Of a stretch of DNA of 21,103 bases, positions 1 through 6,882 are shown one piece after another (position 1 is the stretch's first letter; each line of letters starts with the position of its first letter). The stretch spans positions 1 through 21,103 of the forward strand of contig JBNJDJ010000031.1 of NCBI GenBank assembly GCA_051744845.1, read 5' to 3'. This DNA comes from JBNJDJ01 sp051744845 (GTDB lineage Bacteria; Bacillota; Clostridia; Peptostreptococcales; Acidaminobacteraceae). The translations under genes and the position numbers were made by a program. The notes under the pieces were generated by a model, which was given only the letters and a program-made list of their open reading frames with translations, searched no databases and was not told the DNA's origin.

Positions 1-150
1 GATTTTAAATGGGAAGAGATTAGTGCTTCATTAGAAAAAGAAAGATTTACAAAATCATTGGCAAATTCTGATAAATCAAATAATATAAATAAAGCTGAAA
101 CTTTATTTATGATTCAAGAAGTTTTAGGAAGTAATGCATTATTTAAATAG
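1..150 (+). CDS. C-terminal 49 codons of an unidentified protein
   Basis: An open frame runs from the first base of the window to a TAG at 148-150, and a ribosome site for pilD follows at once (AGAGGAG, 151-157). The translated tail is polar, with many Lys, Asn and Glu residues. It contains an aromatic KWEEI stretch near the window edge and ends in a hydrophobic VLGSNALFK. I do not recognise the family from this fragment. It lies 11 bases upstream of pilD on the same strand, so co-transcription with the pilus genes is likely. A pilus-related role is possible but cannot be supported from the residues seen. The gene starts outside the window. Confidence 0.6.
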   Translation, partial: DFKWEEISASLEKERFTKSLANSDKSNNINKAETLFMIQEVLGSNALFK

Positions 151-161
151 AGAGGAGTATT

Positions 162-896
162 ATGGAGTTTATCATATTCATAATTGGTTTAGTTTTTGGT
201 AGTTTTTTAAATGTATGTATATATAGACTTCCTAAAAAAGAATCTATTATTTTTCCACCTTCAAGTTGTAGTCATTGTAATCATAAATTAAAGCCTATTG
301 ATTTAATACCTGTATTTAGTTTTATGTTTTTAAGAGGTAAATGTAGATATTGTAATGAGAAATTATCTAAGCAATATCCTGTAATTGAATTAATTACAGG
401 AATTATTTTTGTAATTATTTATCAAAAAATTGGTTTTAATTTATATTTTTTAAAGGCTATATGCTTAGTATCTATAGTAATAGTAATGTCTATTATTGAT
501 TATAGGCATTTTATTATTCCTGATAAATTATCTATTTTTACATTAGCTTCAGCTATTTTTTTCAATATTTTAATTAGAGATATTCCTATTAAATCGCTAG
601 TATTAGCATTTTTAGTAGGGGGAGGTTTCCTTTTTTTAATAGCTTTAATAGGTCCTATGGGTGGAGGAGATATTAAAATAATGGCAGGATTTTCACTTTA
701 TCTAGGAATTGAAAGAACTATAGCTGCTTTATTAATTGCATTTATTTTGGCAGGAATTATTGGTATTATTTTAATAGCTTTAAAAATTAAAGATAGAAAA
801 GATTATATACCTTTTGGACCTTTTTTAGGTGGAGCATCAGCAATTACATTTTTATATTTTAATGAGATTTTAAATTGGTATATTAATTTATTATGA
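162..896 (+). CDS. pilD: Prepilin peptidase / N-methyltransferase (type IV prepilin leader peptidase)
   Basis: This is an integral membrane aspartyl protease (A24 family) that cuts the leader from type IV prepilins and related pseudopilins; full-length members also N-methylate the new N-terminus. The 244 residues show the whole architecture. The N-terminal GSFLNVCIYRLP motif (residues 13-24) is followed by two zinc-type CxxC pairs (C36/C39 and C61/C64) typical of the bifunctional form, then several hydrophobic membrane spans. The two catalytic aspartates are in the expected contexts: D113 in IIDYRHFIIPD and D170 in GGGD. Length is near the family norm. The ATG at 162 has a good AGAGGAG site 5 bases upstream. 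It is followed after 16 bases by pilM. Identification is firm; its substrates lie outside the window. Confidence 0.93.
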   Translation: MEFIIFIIGLVFGSFLNVCIYRLPKKESIIFPPSSCSHCNHKLKPIDLIPVFSFMFLRGKCRYCNEKLSKQYPVIELITGIIFVIIYQKIGFNLYFLKAICLVSIVIVMSIIDYRHFIIPDKLSIFTLASAIFFNILIRDIPIKSLVLAFLVGGGFLFLIALIGPMGGGDIKIMAGFSLYLGIERTIAALLIAFILAGIIGIILIALKIKDRKDYIPFGPFLGGASAITFLYFNEILNWYINLL

Positions 897-912
897 TTAA
901 TTAGGAGGATTT

Positions 913-1899
913 ATGCTTTTAAAAAACAAAGAATATATTAGTATTGATATAGGCACACAAAAAATAAAAGTTGCAATAGGTCAATTAAACAAAGATAGAT
1001 TAGAAGTTAGTAAAACTTATATAAAAGATACGGATTCTAAGATTTTTAAAAGAAATAAAATTACTGATTTTGATGCTCTTAAAAAAAATTTAGAAAAAAT
1101 CATTTGGGGAAATGATATTAAAGAGAAAAAAGTTATATTTAATATAAATGAAAATAATGTAATACAAAGAATTGTAAAAATTCCGGAAGTTAATTCTGAG
1201 GATAGAGATAATTTAATTAAATATGAATTAGAACAATATTTACCTAAACCAATAGATAATTATAACATTCAATCAAGAGTTTTAAAAAAAATAAATGATC
1301 AAGAAAATCAATTAGAAATGTTAGTAATAGTCATGGAGAAAGAAACTAGTAAAAAATATTATGATTTAGCTAAAGATTTAAAATTAAAACCTATATCTTT
1401 AAATGTTCAAAATAATTCTATTATTAATTTAATATCTTTTAAACCTAAGTTTTTTATTAAAGATACAACTAACTATATAGTTTTAGATATTGGTTACCAA
1501 ACCACTAATATAAATATATTTAATAAGAATAATTTTAGATTTAATAGAACAATAAAAAAAGGGATATCAAATATTGAAGATATTTTAAGAACTCAAAATA
1601 TAGATATTAATTTTGATAATTTAATTAATTTTTTTAAAAGAAATTTAGATAATTCATTATTAATTAGTGAAGTTCAAAAAATAATCAATTATTATAAATC
1701 TAGAAATAATCAGGTTAATATTGAAAAAATTTATATTTACGGTGGAGGTTCATATATTAATGGAATGGATAAACATTTAGAAAATAATTTAGAAATTCCT
1801 ACTAAAAAAATACCTTTAGGAAAAATTTTAGAGATGGATAAAAAAGATTCTTTAATATATTTAAATGCATTTACAGGATTATTATTTGATTCTAAATAA
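913..1899 (+). CDS. pilM: Type IV pilus assembly actin-like ATPase PilM
   Basis: PilM is a cytoplasmic actin-fold protein that docks on PilN at the inner face of the membrane in the pilus alignment complex. The 328-residue product shows the actin/FtsA-type signature blocks. The first phosphate loop is ISIDIGTQKIKVAIG (residues 9-23), the second is VLDIGYQTTNINIF (D192), and the adenosine-side glycine patch is IYGGGSYINGM (GGGS at 277-280). A central part with the QYLP sequence is typical of the PilM 1C subdomain. An excellent AGGAGG precedes the ATG at 913. The gene is oddly placed, because the usual partners pilN, pilO and pilQ do not follow; the next element is a hairpin and then an unrelated operon. 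Those partners may lie elsewhere, or be absent or fused. FtsA or MreB is excluded by the overall length and motif spacing. Confidence 0.85.
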   Translation: MLLKNKEYISIDIGTQKIKVAIGQLNKDRLEVSKTYIKDTDSKIFKRNKITDFDALKKNLEKIIWGNDIKEKKVIFNINENNVIQRIVKIPEVNSEDRDNLIKYELEQYLPKPIDNYNIQSRVLKKINDQENQLEMLVIVMEKETSKKYYDLAKDLKLKPISLNVQNNSIINLISFKPKFFIKDTTNYIVLDIGYQTTNINIFNKNNFRFNRTIKKGISNIEDILRTQNIDINFDNLINFFKRNLDNSLLISEVQKIINYYKSRNNQVNIEKIYIYGGGSYINGMDKHLENNLEIPTKKIPLGKILEMDKKDSLIYLNAFTGLLFDSK

Positions 1900-1922
1900 T
1901 TTTTTTCAAATTAATTTCTTTT

Positions 1923-1980
1923 AAAAATAGACACATATCTATACTTTGTATATAATCATAGTATAATATGTGTCTATTTT
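1923..1980. terminator. Long AT-rich hairpin between the pilus genes and the comFB operon
   Basis: Bases 1924-1938 (AAAATAGACACATAT) are perfectly complementary to 1966-1980. After a single bulged base at 1939 the stem continues with TATAC (1940-1944) against GTATA (1961-1965). This gives about 20 base pairs around a 16-base loop. It lies 24 bases after the pilM stop and its 3' arm ends in TATTTT, so it may terminate the pilus transcript. There is no clean T-run, so termination efficiency is uncertain. The near-symmetry means that it could act in either direction or bind a dimeric protein. Confidence 0.5.
1928..1956 (+). promoter_or_regulatory. Sigma-A type promoter for the comFB-to-recN operon
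   Basis: TAGACA (1928-1933, five of six to the -35 consensus), a 17-base spacer and a perfect TATAAT (1951-1956) form a strong vegetative promoter. Transcription would begin near 1963 and run into the comFB ribosome site at about 2031. The promoter lies inside the hairpin described at 1923-1980, so its -35 is in the left arm and its -10 is in the loop. Confidence 0.55.
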
Positions 1981-2041
1981 ATTTATAAAGTTTAAGCTTA
2001 TATAAAAATGGTATAAAAAAATAAAGGCCAGGAGGGAATTT

Positions 2042-2308
2042 GTGGAAATACATAATTTTATGGAAGTTGCAGTTGAAAAACTTTTGCCAAGAGTTTTAAA
2101 AAGTTATCCAGGAGTATGTACATGTGATAAATGTATGACTGATATTAAAGCTATAGCATTAAATAATTTAAAACCTAAATACGTTTCTACTGAAAAAGGA
2201 GAATTATATAGTAAAGTTGATGGTATGAGTAATCAATTTGAAGTAGATATTGAAAAAGAAATAGTTAAAGCAATAGAAATTGTTAAGGAGAATCCTAGAC
2301 ATGAATAA
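2042..2308 (+). CDS. ComFB-family small protein
   Basis: This 88-residue protein resembles the late-competence ComFB domain. It opens with IHNFMEVAVEKLLPRVL, followed by the family's cysteine cluster CTCDKC (C26, C28, C31) and LNNLKPKYVSTEKGEL. It is soluble, with no signal peptide. In Bacillus the comF operon is linked to DNA uptake, where ComFB itself has no clear role. Cyanobacterial ComFB-domain proteins have been reported to bind cyclic di-nucleotides, so a signalling role is possible but is inference here. The start is a GTG at 2042 with AGGAGGG just upstream. It is the first gene of the long operon, overlaps aroK by 8 bases, and lies next to pilus genes on the other side of the hairpin. 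Family assignment is good; the function is unknown. Confidence 0.75.
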   Translation: MEIHNFMEVAVEKLLPRVLKSYPGVCTCDKCMTDIKAIALNNLKPKYVSTEKGELYSKVDGMSNQFEVDIEKEIVKAIEIVKENPRHE

Positions 2309-2834
2309 AAATATATATTTAATAGGAATGATGGGTTCTGGAAAATCAACTATTTCTAAAGATTTATCTAAAAAACTTAAATATAAGTGTTTAGATACTG
2401 ATCAATTAATAGTTAAAGATTCTAAATTTAAATCAATACCTGAGATATTTGAAAAAAAAGGTGAAAGTTATTTTAGAAAATTAGAATCTAAAAGTTTAAA
2501 TTATTTTGATGATAAAAAAGAATATGTTGTAGCAACAGGTGGAGGTATAATTTTAAATAAAAAAAATGTCAAAAAAATGAAAAAAAATGGCATTATTATA
2601 TATCTTTACGCCTCTATAAAAACATTAGCAAAAAGAATTAAAGTTTCTAAAGGTCGACCACTTTTGGAAAAAAATAATATTGAAAATAAGTTGACAAATA
2701 TTTTTAATGATAGAAAATTAAAATATATCCAAGCTAGTGATATAAAGGTTGATACAAATAAATTAAATAAAAAAGAGACAGTTGATAAGATAATAGAAAT
2801 ATTGGAGGATAGTTATGAAGATTTTAATTATTAA
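2301..2834 (+). CDS. aroK: Shikimate kinase
   Basis: Shikimate kinase phosphorylates shikimate at the 3-hydroxyl using ATP, in the pathway to chorismate and aromatic amino acids. The protein has the P-loop GMMGSGKST near its start, the shikimate-binding LDTDQ, the E-x-x-YFRKLE segment with the substrate arginine, the ATGGGI motif, and the lid arginine in KGRPLL. At 177 residues it is the usual length. I chose ATG 2301 rather than the in-frame TTG at 2280, because AAGGAG at 2285-2290 is well spaced for 2301 and the P-loop then falls at the usual distance from the N-terminus. It overlaps the comFB gene by 8 bases and aroQ by 20, implying translational coupling. The remaining aro genes are not in the window. 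Confidence 0.93.
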   Translation: MNKNIYLIGMMGSGKSTISKDLSKKLKYKCLDTDQLIVKDSKFKSIPEIFEKKGESYFRKLESKSLNYFDDKKEYVVATGGGIILNKKNVKKMKKNGIIIYLYASIKTLAKRIKVSKGRPLLEKNNIENKLTNIFNDRKLKYIQASDIKVDTNKLNKKETVDKIIEILEDSYEDFNY

Positions 2835-3237
2835 TGGTCCTAATTTAAATTTACTTGGCAAAAGAGACAAAAATAATTATGGATCATTTACATTAAAACA
2901 ATTAAATGATAAAATAAAAAAGTGGTATAAAGATATTTCTTTTGATTTTTATCAATCTAATATTGAAGGAAAATTAATTGATAAATTGCAAGAATATAAA
3001 AAGTATGATGGCATTGTTATTAATCCTGGAGCATTTACACATTATTCTATAGCTATAAGGGATTGTATAGAAGTAATTGACAAACCTATAATTGAAGTAC
3101 ATTTATCTAATGTATATAATAGAGAAAAATTTAGAGAAAAATCAGTTATTTCTCCTGTATGTGATGGAAAAATCTCAGGATTAAAAGCAGATAGTTATTT
3201 ATTAGCAATAGATTATATTAGGAGGAAAAATGATTAG
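2815..3237 (+). CDS. aroQ: 3-dehydroquinate dehydratase, type II
   Basis: This enzyme removes water from 3-dehydroquinate to give 3-dehydroshikimate, two steps before the kinase encoded just upstream. The 140-residue product is a classic type II (dodecameric) enzyme. It carries NGPNLNLLGKRD, the catalytic tyrosine in NNYG, FYQSNIEG, NPGAFTHYSIAIRD, and the catalytic histidine in EVHLSNVYNREKFR, followed by ISGLKADSY. It is unrelated to the type I AroD fold. The ATG at 2815 lies within the end of aroK with GGAGGA upstream, and the stop overlaps the efp start by 8 bases. In many Firmicutes a proline peptidase gene sits between aroQ and efp; here they abut directly. Confidence 0.95.
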   Translation: MKILIINGPNLNLLGKRDKNNYGSFTLKQLNDKIKKWYKDISFDFYQSNIEGKLIDKLQEYKKYDGIVINPGAFTHYSIAIRDCIEVIDKPIIEVHLSNVYNREKFREKSVISPVCDGKISGLKADSYLLAIDYIRRKND

Positions 3238-3787
3238 AGCAGGCGATTTTAGAAATGGAATGACATTTGAAATTGACGGAGAGCCTTATATAGTAGAAGA
3301 CTTTCAACATGTAAAACCTGGTAAAGGAGCAGCTTTTGTGCGTACAAAATATAGAAACCTTTTAACAGGAACAACAAAAGAAGAAGCTTTTAGTCCTAGT
3401 GATAAATTTAATAAAGCTCATATAGAAACAAGAGAGATGCAATATTTATATAAAGATGGAGATTTATATTATTTTATGGATGTAGAAACTTTTGAACAAA
3501 CTCCAGTAATGGAAAAGATTTTAAAAAAAGCAATTAAGTATTTAAAAGAATCTGATACACTAGAATTAAAGTTTTATGAAGGCAAATGTATAGATGTAGT
3601 AATGCCAAATTTTGTTGAGTTAGAAGTTGTTTATGCTGAACCAGGTATAAAAGGCGATTCAGCATCAAATGTAACAAAATCTTGTGAAGTAGAAACTGGA
3701 GCAGAGTTTCAAGTTCCAATGTTTGTTGAGTCAGGTGATGTAATAAAAATTGATACTCGTACAGATGAATATGTAACAAGAGTTTAG
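3230..3787 (+). CDS. efp: Translation elongation factor P
   Basis: EF-P binds the ribosome between the P and E sites and relieves stalling at consecutive prolines. The 185-residue product has the normal three-domain, tRNA-shaped layout. The KOW-like N-terminal domain carries the tip loop KPGKGAAFV with the modifiable lysine at position 32. Two OB-type domains follow, and the protein ends with the signature GDVIKIDTRTDEYVTRV. The KPGKG loop is the usual Firmicutes form, where the lysine in Bacillus subtilis carries a 5-aminopentanol group; no modification gene is in this window. The ATG at 3230 has a strong AGGAGG at 3220-3225. G+C and codon choice look slightly less extreme than in its neighbours, as expected for a well-expressed gene. 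Confidence 0.97.
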   Translation: MIRAGDFRNGMTFEIDGEPYIVEDFQHVKPGKGAAFVRTKYRNLLTGTTKEEAFSPSDKFNKAHIETREMQYLYKDGDLYYFMDVETFEQTPVMEKILKKAIKYLKESDTLELKFYEGKCIDVVMPNFVELEVVYAEPGIKGDSASNVTKSCEVETGAEFQVPMFVESGDVIKIDTRTDEYVTRV

Positions 3788-3796
3788 GAGGTTAAA

Positions 3797-4165
3797 ATGG
3801 ATAAAAATAAGATTAATGATTTTGAAAATGGTGATGTAAACATATCTGATAATGTTATAGAGATCATTTCTACAATTGCAACTGAAGAAATAGAAGGTAT
3901 TAGTGGTTTAAGTGGTAAAATAACTGATGAAATCACTGAAATTTTTGGAAAGAAAAATTTAAAAAAAGGTGTAAAAGTAAAAATTGAAAACGATAAAGTT
4001 ATTGTAGATTTAAATGTAGTAGTTGATTTTGGAGTTAAGATTCCAGATGTATCTTGGAATGTACAGCAAGAAGTAAAGTCTTCTATTGAAGAAATGACAG
4101 GCTTAGATGTAAAAGAGGTAAATATACATGTTCAAGGTATAAAAGAAAAGAAAAAGCAGGACTGA
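3797..4165 (+). CDS. Asp23/Gls24 family envelope stress protein (YqhY-like)
   Basis: The 122-residue product is a single Asp23 domain. It includes NVIEIISTIATEEIEGISGLSG, split here as NVIEIISTIA followed by TEEIEGISG, and later VKVKIENDKVIVDLNVVVDFG and the ending VNIHVQGI. Members are soluble proteins linked to envelope stress or, for Bacillus YqhY, to control of acetyl-CoA carboxylase. YqhY sits in the same place, immediately before nusB. The accB and accC genes, which precede yqhY in Bacillus, are absent here. The gene follows efp by 9 bases with a TAGGAGG site and precedes nusB by 4 bases. Family assignment is firm; the specific role is unknown. Confidence 0.88.
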   Translation: MDKNKINDFENGDVNISDNVIEIISTIATEEIEGISGLSGKITDEITEIFGKKNLKKGVKVKIENDKVIVDLNVVVDFGVKIPDVSWNVQQEVKSSIEEMTGLDVKEVNIHVQGIKEKKKQD

Positions 4166-4169
4166 TTTT

Positions 4170-4583
4170 ATGAAAAGAAAAGATGTTAGAAAAGAAGTTA
4201 TGATAACTATATATCAAATGGAATTAAATGAATCTTATGATTTTGAAAAATATAAAGAAAAATTAAAAGAAAAAATTGGTAATAAAAAAGAATTTAAATA
4301 TGGATCTAAAGTTTTAAAAGAATTTTTAAAAGATAAGGATATGGTAGATGACCATATAAAAGCAAATTTAGATAATTGGCATATTACAAGACTTCCTAAA
4401 ATTGATTTAGCTATTATGAGATTGGCTATTACTGAGTTTTTTTATCTAGAAGATATTCCTATTGAAGTATCTGTAAACGAAGCAATAGAATTAGCTAAAG
4501 AATATTCGGATAAAGAATCAAGTAGTTTTATAAATGGAGTATTAGGTTCAATAATAAATAAGGGTAATTTAATAGATGAGTAA
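4170..4583 (+). CDS. nusB: Transcription antitermination factor NusB
   Basis: NusB pairs with NusE (S10) on boxA RNA to support antitermination of rRNA transcription. The 137-residue all-helical protein begins with the typical KRKDVRKEVMITIYQMELN. It has the conserved core helix PKIDLAIMRLAITEFFYLED and the ending IPIEVSVNEAIELAKEYSD with FINGVLGSI. Length is normal for the family. The ribosome site is weaker than those of its neighbours, which suggests that translation is coupled to the preceding gene 4 bases upstream. Its last 8 bases overlap the start of the TsaD-like gene. Confidence 0.93.
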   Translation: MKRKDVRKEVMITIYQMELNESYDFEKYKEKLKEKIGNKKEFKYGSKVLKEFLKDKDMVDDHIKANLDNWHITRLPKIDLAIMRLAITEFFYLEDIPIEVSVNEAIELAKEYSDKESSSFINGVLGSIINKGNLIDE

Positions 4584-5496
4584 ATTTTTAGGTATTGATA
4601 CAAGTTGCTATACAACATCTATTGCATTAGTTAATGAAAAAAGAGAAATTTTATTTCATTTTGAAAAAACTTTAGAAGTAAAAAAAGGAAAACAAGGTCT
4701 TAGACAATCTGAGGCCTTTTTTAAGCATGTAAAAAATTTAAGTGAAATTTATACTAAACTATCTAAAGAAATAGACTTGAAAAAATTGACAAGTGTAAGT
4801 GTTAGTACTAAGCCTAGAAATATAAAGAGTTCATATATGCCGGTTTTTTTAAGTGGTAAAAACTTTGCTAAGACTATTGCTACGACCTTAAATATCCCTT
4901 TAAACTCATTTTCACATCAAGAAGGTCATATTATGGCAAGTATTTATAAAACTTACGAATTATTAAATAAAAGCTTTTATAGCATACATATATCTGGAGG
5001 TACAACAGAGATTCTAGATGTTAAGTATATTAATAACAGATTTAAAATAAAAAAGATAGGTCAAACTTTAGATATAAATGCAGGTCAAGTAATAGATAGA
5101 GTAGGTGTAAAACTAGGCCTTGATTTTCCATGTGGTAAAGAGTTTGAAAAACTAGCAAATAAAGGGAAAATGGATTTGAAATATCCAGTATCTGTAAAAG
5201 ATAAAGATATGAACTTTTCAGGAATTGAAAGTTATGGATATAAAAATCTAGATAAAGTTAAAAAAAGTGATAATGCTAAAAGTATAATTTGTGCCATTGC
5301 CAAAACTTTAGTAAGTGTTATTAAAAACTTAGATAGTAAAAAGCCTATTGTCTTTACTGGAGGAGTTAGTTCTAATAGTTACCTTAGAGAGTTTTTTAAA
5401 AAACATTCAAGGATTTATTTTGGAAAAAAGGAATTTAGTACAGATAATGCATTAGGTATTGCTTTACTTGGAGAGATGATAAATAATGAATCTTAG
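4576..5496 (+). CDS. TsaD/Kae1-like paralogue (M22 'glycoprotease' family)
   Basis: This 306-residue protein belongs to the ASKHA-fold family of TsaD, the enzyme that makes the t6A tRNA modification. It is the shorter Firmicutes paralogue commonly found between nusB and xseA. Visible motifs are GIDTSCYTTSIA (residues 6-17), the metal-binding HQEGH (H114, H118), the glycine loop HISGGTTEI (138-146), VGVKLGLDFPCGKEFEKLA, FTGGVSSNSYL (260-270), and the C-terminal metal aspartate D290 in STDNALGIA. All metal ligands expected of TsaD are therefore present. The true tsaD usually sits elsewhere with tsaB and tsaE, so I do not assign this gene to t6A synthesis. The old label of sialoglycoprotease is not supported. 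It overlaps nusB by 8 bases and xseA by 11. Its function is unknown. Confidence 0.82.
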   Translation: MSKFLGIDTSCYTTSIALVNEKREILFHFEKTLEVKKGKQGLRQSEAFFKHVKNLSEIYTKLSKEIDLKKLTSVSVSTKPRNIKSSYMPVFLSGKNFAKTIATTLNIPLNSFSHQEGHIMASIYKTYELLNKSFYSIHISGGTTEILDVKYINNRFKIKKIGQTLDINAGQVIDRVGVKLGLDFPCGKEFEKLANKGKMDLKYPVSVKDKDMNFSGIESYGYKNLDKVKKSDNAKSIICAIAKTLVSVIKNLDSKKPIVFTGGVSSNSYLREFFKKHSRIYFGKKEFSTDNALGIALLGEMINNES

Positions 5497-6688
5497 AAAA
5501 TTAACTGTAAGTGAAATAAATGAATACGTAAAAAAATTATTAGATTATGATCCTATTTTACAAAATGTAATTATAAAAGGAGAGTTATCAAACTTTGTAG
5601 CTCATTCAAGTGGTCATGCATATTTTTCTTTAAAAGATGATTCAAGTAAAATTAACTGTATTATGTTTAAGAGATTTTTTAAACATACAAAAGTTGATTT
5701 TAAAGATGGACAACTTGTAAATTGTAAAGGAAAAGTTTCTCTTTTTAAACGCGATGGGAAGTTTCAATTATATGTAAATGAAATAGAGCTTTCAGGTAAA
5801 GGTAAGCTTTATGAAAAGTTCAAAAAGATGAAAAAAGAGTATGAAAAAAAAGGATATTTTGATAAAAAAAATAAAAAAGAAATTCCTAAATATCCTTCTA
5901 AGATTGGATGTATAACATCTCATCAAGGAGCTGCATTACAAGATATAAAATCTGTATTTAACCGTAGAACTACTTTAGTAGATATGGATGTATATTCTGT
6001 TAATGTTCAAGGAGAGTATTCTAAAAAAGAAATTGTTAAAGCTATAAAATATTTTAATAAAAGTAATGTTGATTTAATTATTTTATCACGTGGAGGAGGT
6101 TCTATTGAAGAACTTTGGTCTTTTAATGAACCGGAAGTTGTTGAAGCAATATTTGATTCTAAACTACCTGTTATTAGTGGGGTAGGTCATGAATCAGATT
6201 TTACCTTAACTGATTATGTAGCTGATTTAAGAGCACCTACTCCATCATCTGCAGCAGAAGTTGCAATTTCTTCTAATGTAGAAGTAAAATTAATTTTAGA
6301 TAAACTAAAATCAAAATTAAATGATAATATGAAATATAAAATAAATATTATAAAAGAAAAATTAAATAACTTATCAATAGATAGTTTAATTTTGAAAAAG
6401 GAAAATCAAATAAAACAAAACTTTAATAAAATAGATAATTTGAATTTGCGTTTAAATCAATTAATGGATAAAAAAATAACTAAATCTAATGAAAAGTTAA
6501 AATCTCTTTTATTAAAATTAAACCATAATAATCCAATAAACATTTTAGATAAAGGATATTCGATTACTAAAAATAAAAATGGAGAGATTATAAATTCATC
6601 TAAAATGGTAAATAATGGAGATGAAGTGATAACAAAGCTATCTAAAGGAAGTATTATAAGTAAAGTTAGTGAGGTAAAAAATGGCTGA
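5486..6688 (+). CDS. xseA: Exodeoxyribonuclease VII large subunit
   Basis: This is the catalytic subunit of exonuclease VII, which degrades single-stranded DNA from both ends to short acid-soluble oligonucleotides. The 400-residue protein has an N-terminal OB fold (about residues 1-102, including VIIKGELSNFVAHSSGHAYF). The catalytic domain contains GCITSHQGAALQDIKSVFNRR (141-161), SRGGGSIEELWSFNEPEVV (201-219) and SGVGHESDFTLTDYVADLRA (231-250), followed by PTPSSAAE. The rest (about 270-345) is a long, Lys-rich, coiled helical part that wraps the small subunit, and the tail has the family's LDKGYSI motif. The length is slightly shorter than the Escherichia coli protein. It overlaps xseB by 8 bases, as expected for a two-subunit enzyme. 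Confidence 0.95.
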   Translation: MNLRKLTVSEINEYVKKLLDYDPILQNVIIKGELSNFVAHSSGHAYFSLKDDSSKINCIMFKRFFKHTKVDFKDGQLVNCKGKVSLFKRDGKFQLYVNEIELSGKGKLYEKFKKMKKEYEKKGYFDKKNKKEIPKYPSKIGCITSHQGAALQDIKSVFNRRTTLVDMDVYSVNVQGEYSKKEIVKAIKYFNKSNVDLIILSRGGGSIEELWSFNEPEVVEAIFDSKLPVISGVGHESDFTLTDYVADLRAPTPSSAAEVAISSNVEVKLILDKLKSKLNDNMKYKINIIKEKLNNLSIDSLILKKENQIKQNFNKIDNLNLRLNQLMDKKITKSNEKLKSLLLKLNHNNPINILDKGYSITKNKNGEIINSSKMVNNGDEVITKLSKGSIISKVSEVKNG

Positions 6689-6869
6689 AAATTTTAGCGA
6701 AAAAATGAAAAAATTAGAAAAAATTGTTAAATCTTTAGAAGATGATTCTATAGATATTGATAAGTCTATGAAGAAATTTGAAAAAGGAATTAATTTATAC
6801 AATGAGTTAAATGATCTTTTAAAAAAGGCTGAAAATAAAATTGAGATTTTAAATAAAAAAGAAAAATAA
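6681..6869 (+). CDS. xseB: Exodeoxyribonuclease VII small subunit
   Basis: The 62-residue helical protein is the small subunit, several copies of which bind each XseA chain. It begins with NFSEKMKKLEKIVKSLEDDS and continues with IDKSMKKFEKGINLYNEL and a C-terminal charged helix. These match the conserved xseB pattern of a helix hairpin with LExIVxxLE and SxxxFExGxxL. The start ATG at 6681 lies within the end of xseA, with GTGAGG upstream, so translation is coupled. ispA follows after 13 bases. Confidence 0.92.
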   Translation: MAENFSEKMKKLEKIVKSLEDDSIDIDKSMKKFEKGINLYNELNDLLKKAENKIEILNKKEK

Positions 6870-6882
6870 AGAAGGTATGTAA

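Noticed and set aside
2280..2300. TTG at 2280 as the aroK start
   Set aside because: AAGGAG at 2285-2290 lies inside that extension and is spaced for ATG 2301, which also gives the normal N-terminus before the P-loop.
3534..3779. An 81-codon minus-strand open frame within efp
   Set aside because: Leu/His-rich translation typical of the antisense of a real AT-rich gene; efp on the other strand is certain.
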